DNA of 64,000 nt from positions 596,097 through 660,096 of the forward strand of contig JAIUNI010000003.1 in assembly GCA_020161935.1 (NCBI GenBank), given 5' to 3'. Below are positions 25,912 to 33,641 of this stretch, one piece after another (position 1 is the stretch's first letter; the number at the start of each line of letters is the position of its first letter). The position numbers and the translations under genes are program-made. The notes beneath the pieces were generated by a model. The model was not told the DNA's origin. It saw only the letters and a list, made by a program, of their open reading frames with translations, and did no database searches. This stretch comes from Chloroflexota bacterium. Its GTDB lineage: Bacteria; Chloroflexota; Anaerolineae; Aggregatilineales; Phototrophicaceae.

Positions 25912-26082
25912 GAAAAGACGTTGTTTGTGGTTGGTGGCGCGGATGCAGCACGCTTCATACCTACATTAGCAACCGGCCTTTTTAAACACGCTCTCCGCGT
26001 CTCTGCGGTTAAATCGTATTCGGTTTTGTCCTGTGGTATCTTCTACGCAGAGAATAAATTTGTTGCCGAAAGGATTTTGACC

Positions 26083-26493
26083 ATGCACAAACTGGGGCAG
26101 GGCGCGATTACCACCGAAAAAGATGTCGATCAAATTATTTTTGACTGGGGCAAAATACACTTCTTGTCGGATGAAAATGTCACCGGCTCTAAGAGCATCA
26201 GCTTCGGCACGGTCGTCCTCGAACCGGGCAAGGGTCATGTCCGCCATAATCACCCCGATGCTGACGAGATCATCTACTTCGTCTCTGGCGAAGGTGAGCA
26301 AATGGTGGACGACCAGCCGCCTGTGAAATGCTCCGGCGGCGCGTGCGTCTGGATACCCAAAGCGGTTTACCACTCGACGATCAATACCGGCAGCGGCCCG
26401 CTTCTGCTGGTTGTCGCTTATGTACCGGCTGGCTCGGAGCAAGCGCTGCGCCAAGACCCCGCCGTGAAGATTATTCCGGCAGGCCAGCATTAG
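26083..26493 (+). CDS. Single-domain cupin
   Basis: A 136-residue protein from ATG 26083 (GAAAGGA upstream). Cupin motif 1 is GHVRHNHPDADEIIYFVSG (H-x-H, E, G) and motif 2 is WIPKAVYHSTINTG (P, H, N), providing a likely 3-His/1-Glu metal site in the beta-barrel. Function is unassigned; small cupins act as isomerases, dioxygenases or binding proteins. An upstream extension to 25921 runs through repeat sequence and is rejected. Confidence 0.88.
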   Translation: MHKLGQGAITTEKDVDQIIFDWGKIHFLSDENVTGSKSISFGTVVLEPGKGHVRHNHPDADEIIYFVSGEGEQMVDDQPPVKCSGGACVWIPKAVYHSTINTGSGPLLLVVAYVPAGSEQALRQDPAVKIIPAGQH

Positions 26494-26584
26494 GAAGTTT
26501 GAAGTGGGAAGTTTTAAGTTGGAAGTGGCAAGTTGGGGAGCGTAGGCGAAAGTTTGCGACTTCACTGTTTCATGTGGGGATGAA

Positions 26585-26711
26585 GGGCGCACAGCCGTGC
26601 GCCCCTACTAACGCTTCCCCTATAATCCAAGTATTTGTCAGGTTTCGTCGCATGAGGCTAAAGCCATCATGCTGATCACCAGACAAGCGCACTAAAGGCG
26701 CTTCAAGAACA
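26585..26711. repeat. REP-like hairpin plus GCATGAGGCTAAAGCC repeat
   Basis: 26585-26608 is GGGCGCACAGCCGTGCGCCC followed by CTAC, a GTAG-foot hairpin. 26647-26711 is a copy of the second family: CGCATGAGGCTAAAGCCATC, then GATCACCAGACAAGCGCACT and AAAGGCGCTTC, with stem AAGCGC/GCGCTT. The rest of 26494-26824 is low-complexity GAAGTTGGAAGTGGCAAG-type sequence with no gene. Confidence 0.7.
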
Positions 26712-26824
26712 GAGTGAGAAACACGCGCGTTATCGCTACCAATTACTCCCAATTCACCCTAAAAATAATTATCGGACAAGCCTTCGCCCACGCTCTCCAA
26801 CTTGAAACTTGTCACTTCAAACTT

Positions 26825-27310
26825 CTAACTATTCTTCGCGGCTAGCGTCCGTGTGATCTGCTCGATATGCGCGTCACAGTGGTTGTCGTAGGTCACCAGA
26901 ATATCGTCAAGGTTGACCTCACCCTTTTCCGAATGGAGGCCGGTACGGGCGAAGTCGCTGCTAATCAAGCTGTCGAACAGGGTACACCAGCGGATGTGCA
27001 GGTTACGCAGCAGTTGGAGGGATGGTTCAATCGGCAGCTTGTAATCTTCCAGTTCCGCCCACGCGGCTTGGTTATAGCCCACCAGCGGCGGGTTATCAGC
27101 CGTCAGGATCAGGCGGGTACGCACGTAGGCGTTCATGTGCGAGTCGGGCAGGTGGTGAACGTTCTGCGCCACGCTCCACTCGCCGGGGATAAACGCGGTA
27201 TACAGTTCGGCTTCACTCAGGTGCTTGACCAACCTTTCCAGCTCATCCGGGAAACGGCGTAAACGGGCAATCTTCGTCAATCGTTCGTCATGGGTAAGGG
27301 TCGTAGGCAT
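26825..27310 (-). CDS. DinB/YfiT family putative metalloenzyme
   Basis: ATG 27310 has AAGGAG 8 nt upstream and is preferred to GTG 27319. The product has 161 residues. The DinB four-helix bundle shows the three histidines expected for metal binding: WSVAQNVHHLPDSHMNAY near residue 45 and YDNHCDAHIEQI near 145. Relatives transfer thiol cofactors (bacillithiol, mycothiol) or hydrolyse small molecules. It is different from the DinB-like protein at 4758, which lacks the clear histidine triad. Confidence 0.85.
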   Translation of the reverse strand: MPTTLTHDERLTKIARLRRFPDELERLVKHLSEAELYTAFIPGEWSVAQNVHHLPDSHMNAYVRTRLILTADNPPLVGYNQAAWAELEDYKLPIEPSLQLLRNLHIRWCTLFDSLISSDFARTGLHSEKGEVNLDDILVTYDNHCDAHIEQITRTLAAKNS

Positions 27311-27518
27311 AACAGTCACTCCTTATCACATCATAAAATGGATGAAGTTTGCATTCTAATCCGCCGATTGCAACAGGCTAGCACCACAATAGACCATAAC
27401 CAGTAAAAATTTACCCTAGAAATCCAGCAAAAAGCCGCTACAATCTTACGCTACAGAGTTAATTTGTTAATCAGTTTGCTAGTTCCTGCGGTTCCCCGCA
27501 AGGTTGAGGTTGTAATTT

Positions 27519-28145
27519 ATGGGATCATATCACGGGCCTAAGGCAAGAGTAATGCGGCGTTTTGGTGAGGTATTAATGCCCCGCCCGAAGTATGCCCGTA
27601 TTCTGGATAAGCGGTCGTATCCTCCGGGAGACCACGGTAAGGAAAAGCAGTTCCGTTCGGGCCGCCGCAGCGACTACGGTATGCAGTTGACCGAAAAGCA
27701 GAAGGTTGCGTTCATCTATAACGTGCGTGAAGGTCAGCTCCGCCGTTACTTCATGAAGGCGCGTCAGATGCCCGGCAACACCGGTGCGAACCTGATTGGT
27801 TTGCTCGAACGCCGTTTGGACAATCTGGTGTACCGCGCTGGCTTCGCTGCCACCATCTGGGCTGCCCGCCAACTGGTGACTCATGGTCACATTCTGGTCG
27901 ATGGCAAGCGCCTGAACATTCCCTCCTACCTGACTCGCCCCGGCGAAACCATCAGCGTAGTCGAGAAGATGCGTAAGAACGCGCATGTGGTCGAAGCGAT
28001 GGAATCCAACGCTTACGCCCCCCAATACCTGACGATTGACACCAACACCGCCTCGGCGACGTTCACCCGTATTCCTGAACGTGGTGAAATTCAAGTTCCA
28101 GTGGAAGAATCGCTGGTCGTTGAATTCTACAACCGCTTGGCCTAA
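27519..28145 (+). CDS. rpsD: 30S ribosomal protein S4
   Basis: A 208-residue protein. The N-terminal [20 protein letters not shown] and [19 protein letters not shown] lack the zinc-binding cysteines of the C+ type. The S4 RNA-binding domain is obvious: [15 protein letters not shown] and [12 protein letters not shown]. It binds 16S rRNA first in assembly of the 30S body. It is isolated from any other ribosomal gene, as in some phyla where rpsD has left the alpha operon. A hairpin (CCTGCGG/CCGCAAGG, about 27485-27503) lies just before the RBS GAGG. Confidence 0.97.
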   Translation: MGSYHGPKARVMRRFGEVLMPRPKYARILDKRSYPPGDHGKEKQFRSGRRSDYGMQLTEKQKVAFIYNVREGQLRRYFMKARQMPGNTGANLIGLLERRLDNLVYRAGFAATIWAARQLVTHGHILVDGKRLNIPSYLTRPGETISVVEKMRKNAHVVEAMESNAYAPQYLTIDTNTASATFTRIPERGEIQVPVEESLVVEFYNRLA

Positions 28146-28170
28146 TTCGTCAGCATCATCTGGTTTCACC

Positions 28171-28200
28171 AATGCCTCGTCGTTTACGCGGGGCATTTTG
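28171..28200 (+). terminator. Rho-independent terminator of rpsD
   Basis: AATGCCTCGT (28171-28180) pairs imperfectly with ACGCGGGGCATT (28186-28197), followed by TTG. It lies 26 nt after the rpsD stop and 27 nt before the next start. Confidence 0.65.
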
Positions 28201-28226
28201 ATTCTGACCCCTCGTAAGGACGGCTG

Positions 28227-29039
28227 ATGGACTCGCGTATACCCAGTGTTATCCAACCGCTGCTCACCGATTTCCTCGCCCAAATGGATGAACAACTGCC
28301 TGAATTTTTGATGGGCTTCTATATTCATGGTTCAATCGCGCTGGATGCCTTCAACCCGCGTTCCAGTGATATTGATGCTCTCGCGGTTCTTAACCGTCCG
28401 GCCTCCCAAGCCGACCTTGAGACGCTGAGGCGTATTCACCAAACTGTCGCCGAGAAATATCCCAAATGGCTGCTCGAAGTCAGCTACCTGCAACCCGCTG
28501 ACCTGGGCCGAACCCAGCCGCCAGCCTCCGCGCCGTACCCGCTCTACCACGATAACAAGCTCGAACTCAGCGCCGATTTTGACCAGAACGCCGTGACATG
28601 GTGGCTGCTCAAGCATCGTGGCATCACCGTCAAAGGTACGCCTGCCGGAGAACTACCGTATCATGTGGAAACGGATACGCTTATCCGCTGGATGAAGAAC
28701 AACCTGAACTTGTATTGGGCGACCTTTACCCGTAAGCCCGCGCGAATGGCGTGGCTGCTCAGTGACTACGGTATTCAGTGGGCGGTGCTGGGTGTGCTGA
28801 GGCAGTATTACACCTTCCGCGAACACGAGATCACCTCGAAAACCGGCGCGGGCGAATACGCGCTGACGCAGTTACCCGCCCGTTGGCACAAACTGATTCG
28901 CGAGGCGATGAGTATTCGGGAAGAATCAGGCACTTCGACCTATCAAACAACGGTGGGCAGGGCGCTGGATGCGTTACAATTCATGCGTTCTATCATCCAG
29001 CTCTGCAACACGTTAGCAGATGAACCAAAGGATCGCTGA
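28227..29039 (+). CDS. AadA/DUF4111-like nucleotidyltransferase
   Basis: A 270-residue protein with AAGGA before ATG 28227. The nucleotidyltransferase site is FYIHGSIALDAFNPRSSDID (GS-x10-SD-x-D) near residues 31-50, matching the ANT(3'')/AadA aminoglycoside adenylyltransferase pattern. The C-terminal helical domain with WWLLKHRGITVKGTP corresponds to the AadA aminoglycoside-binding half. It would transfer AMP to a hydroxyl; antibiotic modification is possible but untested, and house-keeping roles are known in the family. The next gene starts 2 bp after the stop. Confidence 0.75.
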   Translation: MDSRIPSVIQPLLTDFLAQMDEQLPEFLMGFYIHGSIALDAFNPRSSDIDALAVLNRPASQADLETLRRIHQTVAEKYPKWLLEVSYLQPADLGRTQPPASAPYPLYHDNKLELSADFDQNAVTWWLLKHRGITVKGTPAGELPYHVETDTLIRWMKNNLNLYWATFTRKPARMAWLLSDYGIQWAVLGVLRQYYTFREHEITSKTGAGEYALTQLPARWHKLIREAMSIREESGTSTYQTTVGRALDALQFMRSIIQLCNTLADEPKDR

Positions 29040-29041
29040 AC

Positions 29042-29365
29042 ATGGAATTCATTAGACGCTTATTCAGTGGTGGGGGCGGCCCAAAGCAGCGCGGGCAGTA
29101 TTACTACGTGAAGCCGACCGGCTGCACCGAGGTGGTGCGTATTCGCGTCGATACCATGAACGAACTCAGCCAGAATGATGATAACAACGGCTATTTCGTG
29201 CGAAAAAGCGCGCGCGGTACGGGCTATAAATGTACCCGCACGGCTGAACTCATGTTGGAGTACGACTCGCAAAAACGCCTGACGAATACCGAGATTTTAG
29301 GCGGTACACTCGTCACCGAAGCCGATTATGATGCGTGGGTACAGGCCGAAGGCGCACCATCGTAA
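29042..29365 (+). CDS. Small conserved-type hypothetical protein
   Basis: A 107-residue protein with AAAGGA before ATG 29042 and only 2 bp after the nucleotidyltransferase stop, so likely co-transcribed. The N-terminus is a short basic stretch MEFIRRLFSGGGGPKQRG. The body is beta-rich with CTEVVRIRVDTMNELS and GYKCTRTAELMLEYD, suggesting a small barrel or immunity-like fold. Two cysteines are present; no known catalytic motif. Function unknown. Confidence 0.7.
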   Translation: MEFIRRLFSGGGGPKQRGQYYYVKPTGCTEVVRIRVDTMNELSQNDDNNGYFVRKSARGTGYKCTRTAELMLEYDSQKRLTNTEILGGTLVTEADYDAWVQAEGAPS

Positions 29366-29367
29366 AT

Positions 29368-29397
29368 AAAAAGGCGGGTGTTTGTTATCCACCCGCC
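29368..29397 (-). terminator. Terminator between convergent genes
   Basis: GGCGGGTG (29373-29380) and CACCCGCC (29390-29397) form a strong stem. On the minus strand the stem is followed by TTTTT (29372-29368), so it terminates the SHOCT gene and can stall the plus-strand operon. Confidence 0.85.
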
Positions 29398-29413
29398 TGA
29401 CCGTTGGATTAGG

Positions 29414-30046
29414 TTAGCTCATCTCATCCAGTATTTTCTGGCGCATCCGGTCGTATTCGCTGCTGGAGATGAGGCCGTTGTCTTTGGCTTCTTGAATCTG
29501 GCGCAGTTTTTCCGTCAGGTCGCCACCACCTGCGGACACGCCCATTTGAGCTTTCATGTTATCGGGGTTCAGGTTGTCCATCTTGAGGTGCATCCCGCCG
29601 ACTTTGAGTACGCCGTCTTTAAACTCGACCCCTGACGATGGGATACCGCTGGTATTCACAAAGGTATAGTTCTCGCCAGACAGGCCCTGCATGGTGGTGA
29701 CACGCCGCCGGACGGCCACATTCGCGCCCCAGATGGTCAGGATTAAGCCAATCATGAAAGGCACGACAAAGCCACCCGCGCCGACCAGCACCCACTTACC
29801 GGTTACATCTTCACGCTGGTGGTCACTGTTGACGCAGTACGGGGTCATCGAGTAGCCGGTGCCGTCCCTGTCGCGCGTCTGGTAAAGTTCACGTTCGAAG
29901 GTTTCATTGGGTTTACAGAGGATCGCGGCCAGCGCGGTATCAATGGTCTCGTTCTCCGCGAGCGGTGGCAATACGGGGACAACGATCACCGCACATAAGG
30001 CCAAACAGCCGATGATAATCAAAAGAACGCCAATAACGATACGCAT
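29414..30046 (-). CDS. Membrane protein with C-terminal SHOCT domain
   Basis: A 210-residue protein. TM1 or signal anchor is IVIGVLLIIIGCLALCAVIV, followed by an extracytoplasmic loop with two cysteines (LCKPNETF, YCVNSD) and TM2 GAGGFVVPFMIGLILTIWG. The C-terminal 30 residues are a SHOCT module: EKLRQIQEAKDNGLISSSEY then DRMRQKILDEM. SHOCT is thought to mediate oligomerisation. Beyond that the function is unknown. It is convergent with the gene at 29042. Confidence 0.8.
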   Translation of the reverse strand: MRIVIGVLLIIIGCLALCAVIVVPVLPPLAENETIDTALAAILCKPNETFERELYQTRDRDGTGYSMTPYCVNSDHQREDVTGKWVLVGAGGFVVPFMIGLILTIWGANVAVRRRVTTMQGLSGENYTFVNTSGIPSSGVEFKDGVLKVGGMHLKMDNLNPDNMKAQMGVSAGGGDLTEKLRQIQEAKDNGLISSSEYDRMRQKILDEMS

Positions 30047-30175
30047 GTCTTTGTCTCCCCAGACGATTCAATGCTGTTTTACTTATTAAACAGGCTTAAC
30101 GATTGACGGGCAAGTCGTACTACAGGCAGCTTTCGTTAAATCGGCTACAATAAGAGCAACTGAGGAGAATGAGTT

Positions 30176-31180
30176 ATGTTCAAACGCCTGATTATTCCCC
30201 TGCTGCTCCTTGTGCTGATGCTGCTGGCGGGGTTGTCCTCGCTGGTTTCGGCACAAACGGCGATCCCGACCCTGACACCGATCCCGACCATCACGCCGTT
30301 GGGGTTCGTGTCCACACCTGCGCCGACGATGTTTTACGTCATCACCTTGACCCCCCTGCCGACCCCCGGTTGTGCCGCGCCGCTGCCGTTGGTGAAGGGG
30401 CAAGAGGCATACGTCAGCGGTGGGTTGTACGTTCGCAACGAGCCGAACGAATCCAGCCCGTGGGTGAATTACTATCAACGACAGGTGATCGTCACGATTG
30501 TCGATGGGCCGATTTGTTCCAACCAACGCTATAACTGGTGGAAGGTGAGCGGCCCCGGTAACGACGGTTGGGTGGCAGAGGGTACACCCGCGCAGTATTG
30601 GATGCGCCCCGGCCCCCCACCCGCAGGCACTTTCTGCCCCGACAGCGCCGATTTGACGGTCGGGCAGGAAACACGGCTGCGCTTGGGGGTGAAGGTGCGG
30701 GAACAGGCGAACATCGACGGCCTCGTGCTGACGGTCGCGCCGATGGATAGTGTCGCGCTGGTGCTGGAAGGCCCGCGCTGCGCGAACGGTTATAACTGGT
30801 GGCGGATACAGGTGACGGTGTTGGACGTGGTGTACACGGGCTGGGCAGCCGATGGCTTCGAAGGTGCAGCCCTGCTGGAAGACCCGAATGCCGTGCCGAC
30901 TGAAACCTGCTACTCGGTCAAGAACCTGCGTACGGGCTTAACCGGATACGTGCAGTATATCGACGAAATACCCAAGAATATGCGGGTCGCGCCGGATTTG
31001 CAGTCAGAAGTGGCAGCGACTTTACTGGATGGTATCGGCTTCACGATTATCGGCGGGCCGGTTTGCGCGGACGGTTACAACTGGTGGCAGATCCAAATTC
31101 TCTCGCGCCCGGATGTGACGGGATGGTTCGCCGAGAACTGGATTTCCGCCATCAAGCCGGAGAAACAGCGACCCGTATAA
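30176..31180 (+). CDS. Secreted protein with three SH3b-like repeats
   Basis: A 334-residue protein with GAGGAG before ATG 30176. The signal peptide is LLLLVLMLLAGLSSLVSAQ. A Thr/Pro linker (PTLTPIPTITPLG) leads to three SH3b-type modules of about 85 residues: YVSGGLYVRNEPNESS, LRLGVKVREQANIDG and QYIDEIPKNMRVAPD. Each is followed by a YNWW(K/R/Q) core and a GW(V/A/F)AEG-like strand. Bacterial SH3b domains often bind peptidoglycan or cell wall. It is probably an envelope protein; no catalytic domain. Confidence 0.82.
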   Translation: MFKRLIIPLLLLVLMLLAGLSSLVSAQTAIPTLTPIPTITPLGFVSTPAPTMFYVITLTPLPTPGCAAPLPLVKGQEAYVSGGLYVRNEPNESSPWVNYYQRQVIVTIVDGPICSNQRYNWWKVSGPGNDGWVAEGTPAQYWMRPGPPPAGTFCPDSADLTVGQETRLRLGVKVREQANIDGLVLTVAPMDSVALVLEGPRCANGYNWWRIQVTVLDVVYTGWAADGFEGAALLEDPNAVPTETCYSVKNLRTGLTGYVQYIDEIPKNMRVAPDLQSEVAATLLDGIGFTIIGGPVCADGYNWWQIQILSRPDVTGWFAENWISAIKPEKQRPV

Positions 31181-31340
31181 AGTGCCGAGTTCTGAGTACC
31201 GAGTTCTGAGTTGTCGCTCACATAGGCTGGATTCTGTGACCTAACTTGTGACTTGCAACTTGGTACTTGCGTCTATTCACCATTTCCCAAACGAGCATTT
31301 ATCCCAATGTTGGGTTATATATCCCAAGAATCAAGGACTC

Positions 31341-32360
31341 ATGGACTTACCCTTTACCAACATCCGGCAAGTGCTGTCGCTTCACAATAAAGTTTCGCCG
31401 GAGAAAATTTTCCTGACAGTCATCAGCGATGAAGGCCGCGAAGAACTGAGTTACGCCGAGTTCAGCGCACGCTGTCACCAAACGGCGAACTTCTTGCAGG
31501 AGGATTTAAATATCGAGCCGGCGGATTTAGTATCCATATACGATCCTTCTTTGGGCGACGAAGCAGTTTTATTAGTGGCATGTTGGCTAGTAGGTGCAAC
31601 GGTCGCGTTTTGGCAAACAGAGGAAGACGAAGAAAGTGGTCGTGATAAGGCTCGTTTTCTCCATTTTGATGTCTTTGAACCGTACATACACTTCAATGAA
31701 CTCGTGAATCGCGTTTTTAAGGGATACCCACTGGTTCAAATGGGCGGCGAACCGACTGAAGACTATCCCCATTTTCATACACTGGTTCGTGGGATGCCCA
31801 ATAGCTTCTTCAACGATCATCCTGACCCAACCCGTGATACCCCGGCATTTCAGTCAAAAGATATGAATACCGATTGGGGGGATCGTCATTCGAAAGTGGT
31901 CGTGACTCAAGGAGAATTGCTTACTGCCACTCAAAAATTAACAACAGCACAAGTTATTACAGGCAATCAACGGCTGATTAGCTATTTGCCTTTGTCAGGC
32001 CGCACGTTGTCATCGGAACAAGGGCTGCAATTGATGACCATTTTTGTTGGCCCCCTCTTGGTTGGCGGTTCAATTATCCTAAATAAATCTTTTAAACCAG
32101 CCGAATTTTGGCGTGAAGTCGCAGCCTCTCGTGTTCATGTCGCTTGCTTGAGAATGAATTTACTTGACAATCATATCGAGCGGCTTATCAGCTTCGCCAT
32201 GCAACAGCGATTTCATGGCAGATCTATCTACGGTGAAGGGGTTTACCAGCAGGACATTACTCAACTCCGGCATATCTACTGCCCCGACGGAAAAGGACAT
32301 GATGACCTCATCCGGCAATTTACCGCGCTGTTCCCGTTTCCGGTGGTGACAAACGACTAA
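31341..32360 (+). CDS. Adenylate-forming enzyme (AMP-binding) N-domain-like protein, incomplete
   Basis: ATG 31341 is chosen because MDLPFTNIRQVLSLHNKVSP starts the homologous region; the extension to 31248 has no RBS. The product is 339 residues against 500-plus for acyl-CoA synthetases. Recognisable parts: LSYAEFSARCHQTANFL, DEAVLLVACWLVGATVAFW, and LISYLPLSGRTLSSEQGLQ with GSIILNKSFKPAEFW. The Thr/Gly-rich P-loop is missing, the match to the second half is lost after about residue 300, and the C-terminal lid domain is absent. It is AT-richer than its neighbours. It is probably a pseudoenzyme or decayed copy, although the frame is intact. Confidence 0.6.
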   Translation: MDLPFTNIRQVLSLHNKVSPEKIFLTVISDEGREELSYAEFSARCHQTANFLQEDLNIEPADLVSIYDPSLGDEAVLLVACWLVGATVAFWQTEEDEESGRDKARFLHFDVFEPYIHFNELVNRVFKGYPLVQMGGEPTEDYPHFHTLVRGMPNSFFNDHPDPTRDTPAFQSKDMNTDWGDRHSKVVVTQGELLTATQKLTTAQVITGNQRLISYLPLSGRTLSSEQGLQLMTIFVGPLLVGGSIILNKSFKPAEFWREVAASRVHVACLRMNLLDNHIERLISFAMQQRFHGRSIYGEGVYQQDITQLRHIYCPDGKGHDDLIRQFTALFPFPVVTND

Positions 32361-32518
32361 CCTCCCGCGTGACATCCTGCATCAAAGCGACTTGGCTTTA
32401 GCACCAACGACCTGAAACCGTTGCACCTCACAGATGCAGTGTTATAATCAGTTTATTCGCTCAACCGCTGAAAAAATGGTTTGTTGCCCCCCATTTTTTG
32501 AGACTAAGGAGTATTATT

Positions 32519-33541
32519 TTGACTTCGCTCGTACTGACCTTAACCGAGACGCTGCGCTATAAAGGTGCGCTCGGTCAATGGAGTTGGGTACTGCATCGCA
32601 TCACTGGCTTGGGCGTGGTGCTGTTCCTCACTCTCCATGTTGTAGATACCTCGTGGGCAGTGTTTTACCCCGCGCTTTATGTAGAAGCCATCGCCACCTA
32701 CCAAACGCCGCTGTTCACCATTGGCGAGTTCGGGTTAGTCGCCTGTGTGGTTTACCACGCGCTAAACGGGTTACGGATTGCCATCATCGACTTTAAGCCT
32801 GTCTGGTGGAAGTACCAGCAGCGGGCAGCGGTATACGTGCTGGGGGGTACGGCAATCATCCTCGTTCCGGTTTTCATCCTGATGTTCAACCATGTGCTGC
32901 ACTTTTACGGGGATCCTGAGAGCCAATACTTAGGTCTGGCTGAAGTGATTAACGCCCAACTGCCGTTCGTGGCGGGTTTCGCGGTCGCGATCATCGCGGC
33001 ACTGCTGCTTTCGGCGGTGTACGGGTTGGTCGCGGGCGCACCTGCCGCACCGGCGAAGGGTGTCAAACACACCCCACACGGCAGCCAAATTGAGCGCTTC
33101 TGGTGGTCGTTTATGCGTGCCAGTGGTATCTTGATTGTGCCGCTGGTGTTTGGGCATCTGGCGATGATGCACATCGTTCAAGGCGTATTCGATATTACGC
33201 TGGCGGGCGGAGCAGTGGTGGGGACGACAACCGCGAATGTTACCGGTACGTCCGTCGAATTTGTGGCGAACCGCTGGGGCTTCCTCGTCGCGGGTGTCGC
33301 TATCTGGCGCGTGTATGACTTCGCGCTGCTGGCGATGGTCGTGATCCACGGTTTCAACGGCTTGCGGCTGGTGCTGACGGATTACACCACCTTCAACCCG
33401 TTCCTAAAGCGTGCGTCGGTTTATTTATGCCTGATCGCAGCCGTCACTTTGCTCGTGCTCGGTGGGCTTGCGCTCTTAAGCACGATTGACAGTGGTGCGA
33501 TTGAGATGGCGCAGCACGCGGCAGAAGCGCTGCACCAGTAA
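32519..33541 (+). CDS. sdhC: Succinate dehydrogenase membrane anchor, fused SdhC-SdhD
   Basis: TTG 32519 is the likely start: AAGGAG (32506-32511) lies 7 nt upstream, whereas the longer frame starts inside that RBS. The 340-residue protein has two homologous halves. Half 1 has HRITGLGVVLFLTLHVVD and YHALNGLRIAIID. Half 2 has MRASGILIVPLVFGHLAMMH and IHGFNGLRLVLTD. Each half carries the H-x3-G-x-R-x4-D haem/quinone-site signature, so this is a single-chain SdhC-SdhD. It anchors SdhA/B and passes electrons to quinone. It is followed by sdhA (100 bp) and sdhB. About six or more membrane helices. Confidence 0.85.
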   Translation: MTSLVLTLTETLRYKGALGQWSWVLHRITGLGVVLFLTLHVVDTSWAVFYPALYVEAIATYQTPLFTIGEFGLVACVVYHALNGLRIAIIDFKPVWWKYQQRAAVYVLGGTAIILVPVFILMFNHVLHFYGDPESQYLGLAEVINAQLPFVAGFAVAIIAALLLSAVYGLVAGAPAAPAKGVKHTPHGSQIERFWWSFMRASGILIVPLVFGHLAMMHIVQGVFDITLAGGAVVGTTTANVTGTSVEFVANRWGFLVAGVAIWRVYDFALLAMVVIHGFNGLRLVLTDYTTFNPFLKRASVYLCLIAAVTLLVLGGLALLSTIDSGAIEMAQHAAEALHQ

Positions 33542-33641
33542 GACGGATCAACATATAAACGTTAGCGGTTAGATGGTTGGGTCACAGCAGAACGAGGCTT
33601 TCTCGTTAGGAACCAACCACCACATTGAGGAGTTTATCGGA

